From the NCBI GenBank assembly GCA_964016885.1, contig OZ024741.1:32443450-32507449 (forward strand): DNA of 64,000 bases, given 5' to 3'. This document shows, one piece after another, positions 40,652 through 53,403 of the stretch. This stretch comes from Eledone cirrhosa. Taxonomy: Eukaryota > Mollusca > Cephalopoda > Octopoda > Eledonidae. The notes under the pieces are model-generated. The model made no database searches. It saw only the letters and a list, made by a program, of their open reading frames with translations, and was not told the DNA's origin. The position numbers and the translations under genes are program-made. Every line of letters starts with the position of its first letter. Positions within the stretch are counted from its first letter, which is position 1.

Positions 40652-41652
40652 CAGATGTAATAAATCTACATATCTCAGTTGTTATACAACATGTCTGTAT
40701 AATATTTGTATTTATTCCAGATGTAATAAGCCTACATATCTCAGTTGTTATACAACATGGCTGTATAATATTTGTATTTATTCCAGATGTAATATGCCTA
40801 CACATCTCAGTTTTTATACAACATGGCTGTATAATATTTGTATTTATTGCAGATGTAATAAGCCTACATATCTCAGTTGTTATACAACATGTCTGTATAA
40901 TATTTGTATTTATTCCAGATGTAATAAGCCTACATATCTCAGTTGTTATACAACATGGCTGTATAATATTTGTATTTATTCCAGATGTAATAAGCCTACA
41001 TATCTCAGTTGTTATACAACATGTCTGTATAATATTTGTATTTATTCCAGATGTAATAAGCCTACATATCTTAGTTGTTATACAACATGGCTGTATAATA
41101 TTTGTATTTATTCCAGATGTAATATGCCTTCATATCTCAGTTGTTATACAACATGGCTGTATAATATTTGTATTTATTCCAGATGTAATAAACCTACATA
41201 TCTCAGTTGTTATACAACATGTCTGTATAATATCTGTATTTATTCCAGATGTAATAAGCCTACATATCTCAGTTGTTATACAACATGGCTGTATAATATT
41301 TGTATTTATTCCAGATGTAATATGCCTACATATCTCAGTTGTTATACAACATGGCTGTATAATATTTGTATTTATTCCAGATGTAATAAGCCTACATATC
41401 TCAGTTGTTATGCAACATGGCTGTATAATATTTGTACTTATTCCAGATGTAATAAGCCTACATATCTCAGATGTTATACAACATGGCTGTATAATATTTG
41501 TATTTATTCCAGATGTAATAAGCCTACATTTCGCAGTTGTTATACAGCATGGCTGTATAATATTTGTATTTATTCCAGATGTAATAAGCCTACATATCTC
41601 AGATGTTATACAACATGGCTGTATAAGTTTTTGTATTTATTCCATATGTAAT
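39672..41652. repeat. Cassette 10, 30 monomers (1,981 bp), reference cassette
   Basis: The monomer order, usable as a key for zone 3, is: CpG/TCAAGATG; CAAATGTCAT; ATGCAAC; agatg with ATACTATT; agatg with TCCATATG; CpG/TCAAGATG; CAATTGTCAT; standard with TGCAGATG; AAACCT with TAGACTATT; AAACCT agatg; agatg with GATCTAAT; AAGGCT with CAGATTTTATAC and GTACTTATTGCAG; ATACTATTTCTA; agatg; ATGCCT; AAATCT with TGTCTG; standard; ATGCCTACACATC; TGTCTG; standard; TGTCTG; CATATCTTAG; ATGCCTTCAT; AAACCT with ATATCTG; standard; ATGCCT; ATGCAAC; agatg; CpG; and the 67-bp insertion monomer. Confidence 0.88.
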
Positions 41653-42968
41653 AAGCCTACATTTCGCAGTTGTTATACAGCATGGCTGTATAATATTTGT
41701 ATTTATTCAAGATGTAATAAGCCTACATATCTCAAATGTCATACAACATGGCTGTATAATATTTGTATTTATTCCAGATGTAATAAGCCTACATATCTCA
41801 GTTGTTATACAACATGTCTGTATAATATTTGTATTTATTCCAGATGTAATAAGCCTACATATCTCAGTTGTTATACAACATGGCTGTATAATATTTGTAT
41901 TTATTCCAGATGTAATATGCCTACATATCTCAGTTGTTATACAACATGGCTGTATAATATTTGTATTTATTCCAGATGTAATAAACATACATGTCTCAGT
42001 TGTTATACAACATGTCTGTATAATATCTGTATTTATTCCAGATGTAATAAGCCTACATATCTCAGTTGTTATACAACATGGCTGTATAATATTTGTATTT
42101 ATTCCAGATGTAATATGCCTACATATCTCAGTTGTTATACAAAATGGCTGTATAATATTTGTATTTATTCCAGATTTAATAAGCTTACATATCTCAGTTG
42201 TTATGCAACATGGCTGTATAATATTTGTATTTATTCCAGATGTAATAAGCCTACATATCTCAGATGTTATACAACATGGCTGTATAATATTTGTATTTAT
42301 TCCAGATGTAATAAGCCTACATTTCGCAGTTGTTATACAGCATGGCTGTATAATATTTGTATTTATTCCAGATGTAATAAGCCTACATATCTCAGATGTT
42401 ATACAACATGGCTGTATAATATTTGTATTTATTCCATATGTAATAAGCCTACATTTCGCAGTTGTTATACAGCATGGCTGTATAATATTTGTATTTATTC
42501 AAGATGTAATAAGCCTACATAACTCAATTGTCATACAACATGGCTGTATAATATTTGTATTTATTCCAGATGTAATAAGCCTACATATCTCAGTTGTTAT
42601 ACAACATGGCTGTATAATATTTGTATTTATTCCAGATGTAATAAGCCTACATATCTCAGTTGTTATACAACATGGCTGTATAATATTTGTATTTATTCCA
42701 GATGTAATAAGCCTACATATCTCAGTTGTTATACAACATGGCTGTATAATATTTGTATTTATTGCAGATGTAATAAACCTACATATCTCAGATGTTATAC
42801 AACATGGCTGTAGATTATTTGTATTTATTCCAGATGTAATAAACCTACATATCTCAGATGTTATACAACATGGCTGTATAATATTTGTATTTATTCCAGA
42901 TGTAATAAGCCTACATATCTCAGTTGTTATGCAACATGGCTGTATAATATTTGTATTTATTCCAGATG
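39800..42968. repeat. 3,169-bp tandem duplication, unit 1
   Basis: The unit is 48 monomers plus one insertion base. It starts at an ATGCAAC monomer and includes the last 28 monomers of cassette 10 and the first part of cassette 11. It matches unit 2 at every marker, including TTTGTACTTATTCC and CATAACTCAATTG. Confidence 0.86.
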
Positions 42969-44821
42969 TAATAAGCCTACATATCTCAGTTGTTATGCAA
43001 CATGGCTGTATAATATTTGTATTTATTCCAGATGTAATAAGCCTACATATCTCAGATGTTATACAACATGGCTGTATACTATTTGTATTTATTCCAGATG
43101 TAATAAGCCTACATATCTCAGATGTTATACAACATGGCTGTATAATATTTGTATTTATTCCATATGTAATAAGCCTACATTTCGCAGTTGTTATACAGCA
43201 TGGCTGTATAATATTTGTATTTATTCAAGATGTAATAAGCCTACATATCTCAATTGTCATACAACATGGCTGTATAATATTTGTATTTATTCCAGATGTA
43301 ATAAGCCTACATATCTCAGTTGTTATACAACATGGCTGTATAATATTTGTATTTATTGCAGATGTAATAAACCTACATATCTCAGATGTTATACAACATG
43401 GCTGTAGACTATTTGTATTTATTCCAGATGTAATAAACCTACATATCTCAGATGTTATACAACATGGCTGTATAATATTTGTATTTATTCCAGATGTAAT
43501 AAGCCTACATATCTCAGATGTTATACAACATGGCTGTATAATATTTGTATTTATTCCAGATCTAATAAGGCTACATATCTCAGATTTTATACAACATGGC
43601 TGTATAATATTTGTACTTATTGCAGTTGTAATAAGCCTACATATCTCAGATGTTATACAACATGGCTGTATACTATTTCTATTTATTCCAGATGTAATAA
43701 GCCTACATATCTCAGATGTTATACAACATGGCTGTATAATATTTGTATTTATTCCAGATGTAATATGCCTACATATCTCAGTTGTTATACAACATGGCTG
43801 TATAATATTTGTATTTATTCCAGATGTAATAAATCTACATATCTCAGTTGTTATACAACATGTCTGTATAATATTTGTATTTATTCCAGATGTAATAAGC
43901 CTTCATATCTCAGTTGTTATACAACATGGCTGTATAATATTTGTATTTATTCCAGATGTAATATGCCTACACATCTCAGTTTTTATACAACATGGCTGTA
44001 TAATATTTGTATTTATTGCAGATGTAATAAGCCTACATATCTCAGTTGTTATACAACATGTCTGTATAATATTTATATTTATTCCAGATGTAATAAGCCT
44101 ACATATCTCAGTTGTTATACAACATGGCTGTATAATATTTGTATTTATTCCAGATGTAATAAGCCTACATATCTCAGTTGTTATACAACATGTCTGTATA
44201 ATATTTGTATTTATTCCAGATGTAATAAGCCTACATATCTTAGTTGTTATACAACATGGCTGTATAATATTTGTATTTATTCCAGATGTAATATGCCTTC
44301 ATATCTCAGTTGTTATACAACATGGCTGTATAATATTTGTATTTATTCCAGATGTAATAAACCTACATATCTCAGTTGTTATACAACATGTCTGTATAAT
44401 ATCTGTATTTATTCCAGATGTAATAAGCCTACATATCTCAGTTGTTATACAACATGGCTGTATAATATTTGTATTTATTCCAGATGTAATATGCCTACAT
44501 ATCTCAGTTGTTATACAACATGGCTGTATAATATTTGTATTTATTCCAGATGTAATAAGCCTACATATCTCAGTTGTTATGCAACATGGCTGTATAATAT
44601 TTGTACTTATTCCAGATGTAATAAGCCTACATATCTCAGATGTTATACAACATGGCTGTATAATATTTGTATTTATTCCAGATGTAATAAGCCTACATTT
44701 CGCAGTTGTTATACAGCATGGCTGTATAATATTTGTATTTATTCCAGATGTAATAAGCCTACATATCTCAGATGTTATACAACATGGCTGTATAAGTTTT
44801 TGTATTTATTCCATATGTAAT
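41653..44821. repeat. Cassette 11, 48 monomers (3,169 bp)
   Basis: It starts like cassettes 6 and 12 (AAACATACATGTCTCAG near 41983, CATAACTCAATTG near 42519). Near 42969 it jumps into an order like cassette 10. Its length equals the unit of the 3,169-bp tandem duplication around it. Private bases include AAGCCTTCAT near 43900 and TTTATATTTATTCC near 44071. Confidence 0.86.
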
Positions 44822-46137
44822 AAGCCTACATTTCGCAGTTGTTATACAGCATGGCTGTATAATATTTGTATTTATTCAAGATGTAATAAGCCTACATATC
44901 TCAAATGTCATACAACATGGCTGTATAATATTTGTATTTATTCCAGATGTAATAAGCCTACATATCTCAGTTGTTATACAACATGTCTGTATAATATTTG
45001 TATTTATTCCAGATGTAATAAGCCTACATATCTCAGTTGTTATACAACATGGCTGTATAATATTTGTATTTATTCCAGATGTAATATGCCTACATATCTC
45101 AGTTGTTACACAACATGGCTGTATAATATTTGTATTTATTCCAGATGTAATAAACATACATGTCTCAGTTGTTATACAACATGTCTGTATAATATCTGTA
45201 TTTATTCCAGATGTAATAAGCCTACATATCTCAGTTGTTATACAACATGGCTGTATAATATTTGTATTTATTCCAGATGTAATATGCCTACATATCTCAG
45301 TTGTTATACAAAATGGCTGTATAATATTTGTATTTATTCCAGATTTAATAAGCTTACATATCTCAGTTGTTATGCAACATGGCTGTATAATATTTGTATT
45401 TATTCCAGATGTAATAAGCCTACATATCTCAGATGTTATACAACATGGCTGTATAATATTTGTATTTATTCCAGATGTAATAAGCCTACATTTCGCAGTT
45501 GTTATACAGCATGGCTGTATAATATTTGTATTTATTCCAGATGTAATAAGCCTACATATCTCAGATGTTATACAACATGGCTGTATAATATTTGTATTTA
45601 TTCCATATGTAATAAGCCTACATTTCGCAGTTGTTATACAGCATGGCTGTATAATATTTGTATTTATTCAAGATGTAATAAGCCTACATAACTCAATTGT
45701 CATACAACATGGCTGTATAATATTTGTATTTATTCCAGATGTAATAAGCCTACATATCTCAGTTGTTATACAACATGGCTGTATAATATTTGTATTTATT
45801 CCAGATGTAATAAGCCTACATATCTCAGTTGTTATACAACATGGCTGTATAATATTTGTATTTATTCCAGATGTAATAAGCCTACATATCTCAGTTGTTA
45901 TACAACATGGCTGTATAATATTTGTATTTATTGCAGATGTAATAAACCTACATATCTCAGATGTTATACAACATGGCTGTAGATTATTTGTATTTATTCC
46001 AGATGTAATAAACCTACATATCTCAGATGTTATACAACATGGCTGTATAATATTTGTATTTATTCCAGATGTAATAAGCCTACATATCTCAGTTGTTATG
46101 CAACATGGCTGTATAATATTTGTATTTATTCCAGATG
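42969..46137. repeat. 3,169-bp tandem duplication, unit 2
   Basis: This is the direct second copy of 39800-42968. Three differences were seen: AAGCCTTCAT near 43900, TTTATATTTATTCC near 44071 and TTACACAAC near 45109. Two ATGCAAC monomers in a row at 42900-43020 mark the joint. Confidence 0.86.
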
Positions 46138-48052
46138 TAATATGCCTACATATCTCAGTTGTTATACAACATGGCTGTATAATATTTGTATTTATTCCAG
46201 ATGTAATAAACCTACATATCTCAGTTGTTATACAACATGGCTGTATAATATTTGTATTTATTCCAGATGTAATATGCCTACATATCTCAGTTGTTATACA
46301 AAATGGCTGTATAATATTTGTATTTATTCCAGATGTAATAAGCCTACATATCTCAGTTGTTATACAACATGGCTGTATAATATTTGTATTTATTCCAGAT
46401 GTAATATGCCTACATATCTCAGTTGTTATACAACATGGCTGTATAATATTTGTATTTATTCCAGATGTAATAAGCCTACATATCTCAGTCGTTATGCAAC
46501 ATGGCTGTATAATATTTGTATTTATTCCAGATGTAATATGCCTACATATCTCAGTTGTTATACAACATGGCTGTATAATATTTGTATTTATTCCAGATGT
46601 AATAAGCCTACATATCTCAGTTGTTATGCAACATGGATGTATAATATTTGTATTTATTCCAGATGTAATAAGCCTACATATCTCAGATGTTATACAACAT
46701 GGCTGTATAATATTTGTATTTATTCCATATGTAATAAGCCTACATTTCGCAGTTGTTATACAGCATGGCTGTATAATATTTGTATTTATTCAAGATGTAA
46801 TAAGCCTACATATCTCAATTGTCATACAACATGGCTGTATAATATTTGTATTTATTCCAGATGTAATAAGCCTACATATCTCAGTTGTTGTACAACATGG
46901 CTGTATAATATTTGTATTTATTGCAGATGTAATAAATCTACATATTTCAGATGTTATACAACATGGCTGTAGACTATTTGTATTTATTCCAGATGTAATA
47001 AACCTACATATCTCAGATGTTATACAACATGGCTGTATAATATTTGTATTTATTCCAGATGTAATAAGCCTACATATCTCAGATGTTATACAACATGGCT
47101 GTATAATATTTGTATTTATTCCAGATCTAATAAGCCTACATATCTCAGATTTTATACAACATGGCTGTATAATATTTGTACTTATTGCAGTTGTAATAAG
47201 CCTACATATCTCAGATGTTATACAACATGGCTGTATACTATTTCTATTTATTCCAGATGTAATAAGCCTACATATCTCAGATGTTATACAACATGGCTGT
47301 ATAATATTTGTATTTATTCCAGATGTAATATGCCTACATATCTCAGTTGTTATACAACATGGCTGTATAATATTTGTATTTATTCCAGATGTAATAAATC
47401 TACATATCTCAGTTGTTATACAACATGTCTGTATAATATTTGTATTTATTCCAGATGTAATAAGCCTACATATCTCAGTTGTTATACAACATGGCTGTAT
47501 AATATTTGTATTTATTCCAGATGTAATATGCCTACATATCTCAGTTTTTATACAACATGGCTGTATAATATTTGTATTTATTGCAGATGTAATAAGCCTA
47601 CATATCTCAGTTGTTATACAACATGGCTGTATAATATTTGTATTTATTCCAGATTTAATAAGCCTACATATCTCAGTTGTTATACAACATGTCTGTATAA
47701 TATTTGTATTTATTCCAGATGTAATAAGCCTACATATCTCAGTTCTTATACAACATGGCTGTATAATATTTGTATTTATTCCAGATGTAATATGCCTACA
47801 TATCTCAGTTGTTATACAACATGGCTGTATAATATTTGTATTTATTCCAGATGTAATAAACCTACATATCTCAGTTGTTATACAACATGTCTGTATAATA
47901 TCTGTATTTATTCCAGATGTAATAAGCCTACATATCTCAGTTGTTATACAACATGGCTGTATAATATTTGTATTTATTCCAGATGTAATATGCCTACATA
48001 TCTCAGTTGTTATACAACATGGCTGTATAATATTTGTATTTATTCCAGATGT
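42969..48052. repeat. 5.1-kb segment repeated at 15,252-bp offset, copy 2
   Basis: This copy covers most of cassettes 11 and 12. After it, cassette 12 skips nine monomers that cassette 6 retains. Confidence 0.82.
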
Positions 48053-48320
48053 AATAAGCCTACATATCTCAGTTGTTATGCAACATGGCTGTATAATATT
48101 TGTATTTATTCCAGATGTAATAAGCCTACATATCTCAGATGTTATACAACATGGCTGTATAATATTTGTATTTATTCCAGATGTAATAAGCCTACATTTC
48201 GCAGTTGTTATACAGCATGGCTGTATAATATTTGTATTTATTCCAGATGTAATAAGCCTACATATCTCAGATGTTATACAACATGGCTGTATAAGTTTTT
48301 GTATTTATTCCATATGTAAT
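44822..48320. repeat. Cassette 12, 53 monomers (3,499 bp)
   Basis: It resembles cassette 6 but lacks nine monomers. It keeps CAGTTGTTGTAC near 46885, AAATCTACATATTTCAG near 46935 and CAGTTCTTATAC. Private bases are TTACACAAC near 45109 and CAGTCGTTATGC near 46488. Confidence 0.86.
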
Positions 48321-51027
48321 AAGCCTACATTTCGCAGTTGTTATACAGCATGGCTGTATAATATTTGTATTTATTCAAGATGTAATAAGCCTACATATCT
48401 CAAATGTCATACAACATGGCTGTATAATATTTGTATTTATTCCAGATGTAATAAGCCTACATATCTCAGTTGTTATACAACATGTCTGTATAATATTTGT
48501 ATTTATTCCAGATGTAATAAGCCTACATACCTCAGTTGTTATACAACATGGCTGTATAATATTTGTATTTATTCCAGATGTAATATGCCTACATATCTCA
48601 GTTGTTATACAACATGGCTGTATAATATTTGTATTTATTCCAGATGTAATAAACCTACATGTCTCAGTTGTTATACAACATGTCTGTATAATATCTGTAT
48701 TTATTCCAGATGTAATAAGCCTACATATCTCAGTTGTTATATAACATGGCTGTATAATATTTGTATTTATTCCAGATGTAATATGCCTACATATCTCAGT
48801 TGTTATACAACATGGCTGTATAATATTTGTATTTATTCCAGATGTAATAAGCCTACATATCTCAGTTGTTATGCAACATGGCTGTATAATATTTGTATTT
48901 ATTCCAGATGTAATAAGCCTACATATCTCAGATGTTATACAACATGGCTGTATAATATTTGTATTTATTCCAGATGTAATAAGCCTACATTTCGCAGTTG
49001 TTATACAGCATGGCTGTATAATATTTGTATTTATTCCAGATGTAATAAGCCTACATATCTCAGATGTTATACAACATGGCTGTATAATATTTGTATTTAT
49101 TCCATATGTAATAAGCCTACATTTCGCAGTTGTTATACAGCATGGCTGTATAATATTTGTATTTATTCAAGATGTAATAAGCCTACATATCTCAATTGTC
49201 ATACAACATGGCTGTATAATATTTGTATTTATTCCAGATGTAATAAGCCTACATATCTCAGTTGTTATACAATATGGCTGTATAATATTTGTATTTATTC
49301 CAGATGTAATAAGCCTACATATCTCAGTTGTTATACAACATGGCTGTATAATATTTGTATTTATTCCAGATGTAATAAGCCTACATATCTCAGTTGTTAT
49401 ACAACATGGCTGTATAATATTTGTATTTATTGCAGATGTAATAAACCTACATATCTCAGATGTTATACAACATGGCTGTAAACTATTTGTATTTATTCCA
49501 GATGTAATAAACCTACATATCTCAGATGTTATACAACATGGCTGTAGACTATTTGTATTTATTCCAGATGTAATAAACCTACATATCTCAGATGTTATAC
49601 AACATGGCTGTAGACTATTTGTATTTATTCCAGATGTAATAAGCCTACATATCTCAATTGTCATACAACATGGCTGTATAATATTTGTATTTATTCCAGA
49701 TGTAATAAGCCTACATATCTCAGTTGTTGTACAACATGGCTGTATAATATTTGTATTTATTGCAGATGTAATAAATCTACATATTTCAGATGTTATACAA
49801 CATGGCTGTAGACTATTTGTATTTATTCCAGATGTAATAAACCTACATATCTCAGATGTTATACAACATGGCTGTATAATATTTGTATTTATTCCAGATG
49901 TAATAAGCCTACATATCTCATATGTTATACAACATGGCTGTATAATATTTGTATTTATTCCAGATCTAATAAGCCTACATATCTCAGATTTTATACAACA
50001 TGGCTGTATAATATTTGTACTTATTGCAGTTGTAATAAGCCTACATATCTCAGATGTTATACAACATGGCTGTATACTATTTCTATTTATTCCAGATGTA
50101 ATAAGCCTACATATCTCAGATGTTATACAACATGGCTGTATAATATTTGTATTTATTCCAGATGTAATAAGCCTACATATCTCAGTTGTTATACAACATG
50201 GCTGTATAATATTTGTATTTATTCCAGATGTAATATGCCTACATATCTCAGTTTTTATACAACATGGCTGTATAATATTTGTATTTATTGCAGATGTAAT
50301 AAGCCTACATATCTCAGTTGTTATACAACATGGCTGTATAATATTTGTATTTATTCCAGATTTAATAAGCCTACATATCTCAGTTGTTATACAACATGTC
50401 TGTATAATATTTGTATTTATTCAAGATGTAATAAGCCTACATATCTCAGTTGTTATACAACATGGCTGTATAATATTTGTATTTATTCCAGATGTAATAT
50501 GCCTACATATCTCAGTTGTTATACAACATGGCTGTATAATATTTGTATTTATTCCAGATGTAATAAACCTACATATCTCAGTTGTTATACAACATGTCTG
50601 TATAATATCTGTATTTATTCCAGATGTAATAAGCCTACATATCTCAGTTGTTATACAACATGGCTGTATAATATTTGTATTTATTCCAGATGTAATATGC
50701 CTACATATCTCAGTTGTTATACAACATGGCTGTATAATATTTGTATTTATTCCAGATGTAATAAGCCTACATATCTCAGTTGTTATGCAACATGGCTGTA
50801 TAATATTTGTATTTATTCCAGATGTAATAAGCCTACATATCTCAGATGTTATACAACATGGCTGTATAATATTTGTATTTATTCCAGATGTAATAAGCCT
50901 ACATTTCGCAGTTGTTATACAGCATGGCTGTATAATATTTGTATTTATTCCAGATGTAATAAGTCTACGTATCTCAGATGTTATACAACATGGCTGTATA
51001 AGTTTTTGTATTTATTCCATATGTAAT
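48321..51027. repeat. Cassette 13, 41 monomers (2,707 bp)
   Basis: This is the first cassette with AAACCTACATGTCTCAG and TTATATAACATGG, which then mark cassettes 14 to 17. It contains the three-fold TAGACTATT monomer run at 49443-49640. Private bases include CATACCTCAG near 48527 and AAGTCTACGTATC near 50964. Confidence 0.86.
49443..49640. repeat. Local triplication of a single monomer type
   Basis: Three consecutive AAACCT/agatg monomers end in TAAACTATT, TAGACTATT and TAGACTATT. Elsewhere in zone 3 this type occurs once per cassette. The first copy carries an extra G-to-A change. This is the clearest case of amplification by single monomers in the window. Confidence 0.8.
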
Positions 51028-53403
51028 AAGCCTACATTTCGCAGTTGTTATACAGCATGGCTGTATAATATTTGTATTTATTCAAGATGTAATAAGCCTA
51101 CATATCTCAAATGTCATACAACATGGCTGTATAATATTTGTATTTATTCCAGATGTAATAAGCCTACATATCTCAGTTGTTATACAACATATCTGTATAA
51201 TATTTGTATTTATTCCAGATGTAATAAGCCTACATATCTCAGTTGTTATACAACATGGCTGTATAATATTTGTATTTATTCCAGATGTAATATGCCTACA
51301 TATCTCAGTTGTTATACAACATGGCTGTATAATATTTGTATTTATTCCAGATGTAATAAACCTACATGTCTCAGTTGTTATACAACATGTCTGTATAATA
51401 TCTGTATTTATTCCAGATGTAATAAGCCTACATATCTCAGTTGTTATATAACATGGCTGTATAATATTTGTATTTATTCCAGATGTAATATGCCTACATA
51501 TCTCAGTTGTTATACAACATGGCTGTATAATATTTGTATTTATTCCAGATGTAATAAGCCTACATATCTCAGTTGTTATGCAACATGGCTGTATAATATT
51601 TGTATTTATTCCAGATGTAATAAGCCTACATATCTCAGATGTTATACAACATGGCTGTATAATATTTGTATTTATTCCAGATGTAATAAGCCTACATTTC
51701 GCAGTTGTTATACAGCATGGCTGTATAATATTTGTATTTATTCCAGATGTAATAAGCCTACATATCTCAGATGTTATACAACATGGCTGTATAATATTTG
51801 TATTTATTCCATATGTAATAAGCCTACATTTCGCAGTTGTTATACAGCATGGCTGTATAATATTTGTATTTATTCAAGATGTAATAAGCCTACATATCTC
51901 AATTGTCATACAACATGGCTGTATAATATTTGTATTTATTCCAGATGTAATAAGCCTACATATCTCAGTTGTTATACAATATGGCTGTATAATATTTGTA
52001 TTTATTCCAGATGTAATAAGCCTACATATCTCAGTTGTTATACAACATGGCTGTATAATATTTGTATTTATTCCAGATGTAATATGCCTACATATCTCAG
52101 TTTTTATACAACATGGCTGTATAATATTTGTATTTATTGCAGATGTAATAAGCCTACATATCTCAGTTGTTATACAACATGTCTGTATAATATTTGTATT
52201 TATTCCAGATGTAATAAGCCTACATATCTCAGTTGTTATACAACATGGCTGTATAATATTTGTATTTATTCCAGATGTAATAAGCCTACATATCTCAGTT
52301 GTTATACAACATGTCTGTATAATATTTGTATTTATTCCAGATGTAATAAGCCTACATATCTCAGTTGTTATACAACATGGCTGTATAATATCTGTATTTA
52401 TTCCAGATGTAATATGCCTACATATCTCAGTTGTTATACAAAATGGCTGTATAATATTTGTATTTATTGCAGATGTAATAAATCTACATATCTCAGATGT
52501 TATACAACATGGCTGTAGACTATTTGTATTTATTCCAGATGTAATAAGCCTACATATCTCAGATGTTATACAACATGGCTGTATAATATTTGTATTTATT
52601 CCAGATCTAATAAGCCTACATATCGCAGATTTTATACAACATGGCTGTATAATATTTGTACTTATTGCAGATGTAATAAGCCTACATATCTCAGTTGTTA
52701 TACAACATGGCTGTATAATATCTGTATTTATTCCAGATGTAATAAGCCTACATATCTCAGTTGTTATACAACATGGCTGTATAATATTTGTATTTATTCC
52801 AGATGTAATATGCCTACATATCTCAGTTGTTATACAACATGGCTGTATAATATTTGTATTTATTCCAGATGTAATATGCCTACATATCTCAGTTGTTATA
52901 CAACATGGCTGTATAATATTTGTATGTATTCCAGATGTAATAAACCTACATATCTCAGTTGTTATACAACATGTCTGTATAATATCTGTATTTATTCCAG
53001 ATGTAATAAGCCTACATATCTCAGTTGTTATACAACATGGCTGTATAATATTTGTATTTATTCCAGATGTAATATGCCTACATATCTCAGTTGTTATACA
53101 ACATGGCTGTATAATATTTGTATTTATTCCAGATGTAATAAGCCTACATATCTCAGTTGTTATGCAACATGGCTGTATAATATTTGTATTTATTCCAGAT
53201 GTAATAAGCCTACATATCTCAGATGTTATACAACATGGCTGTATAATATTTGTATTTATTCCAGATGTAATAAGCCTACATTTCGCAGTTGTTATACAGC
53301 ATGGCTGTATAATATTTGTATTTATTCCAGATGTAATAAGCCTACATATCTCAGATGTTATACAACATGGCTGTATAATATTTGTATTTATTCCATATGT
53401 AAT
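49697..53403. repeat. 4,423-bp offset duplication, copy 1
   Basis: It starts at the CAGTTGTTGTAC monomer near 49720 and runs through the insertion at 51002 into cassette 14. It is copied at 54120-57497. Shared markers include CATATGTTATAC near 49920 and CAAGATGTAATAAG near 50421. Confidence 0.83.

Larger units (their letters stand above)
37453..42970. repeat. 5.5-kb segment repeated at 12,083-bp offset, copy 2
   Basis: This copy of 25370-30887 covers cassettes 9, 10 and the start of 11. It overlaps the 4,226-bp and 3,169-bp tandem duplications, so the three events are nested in time. Confidence 0.84.
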
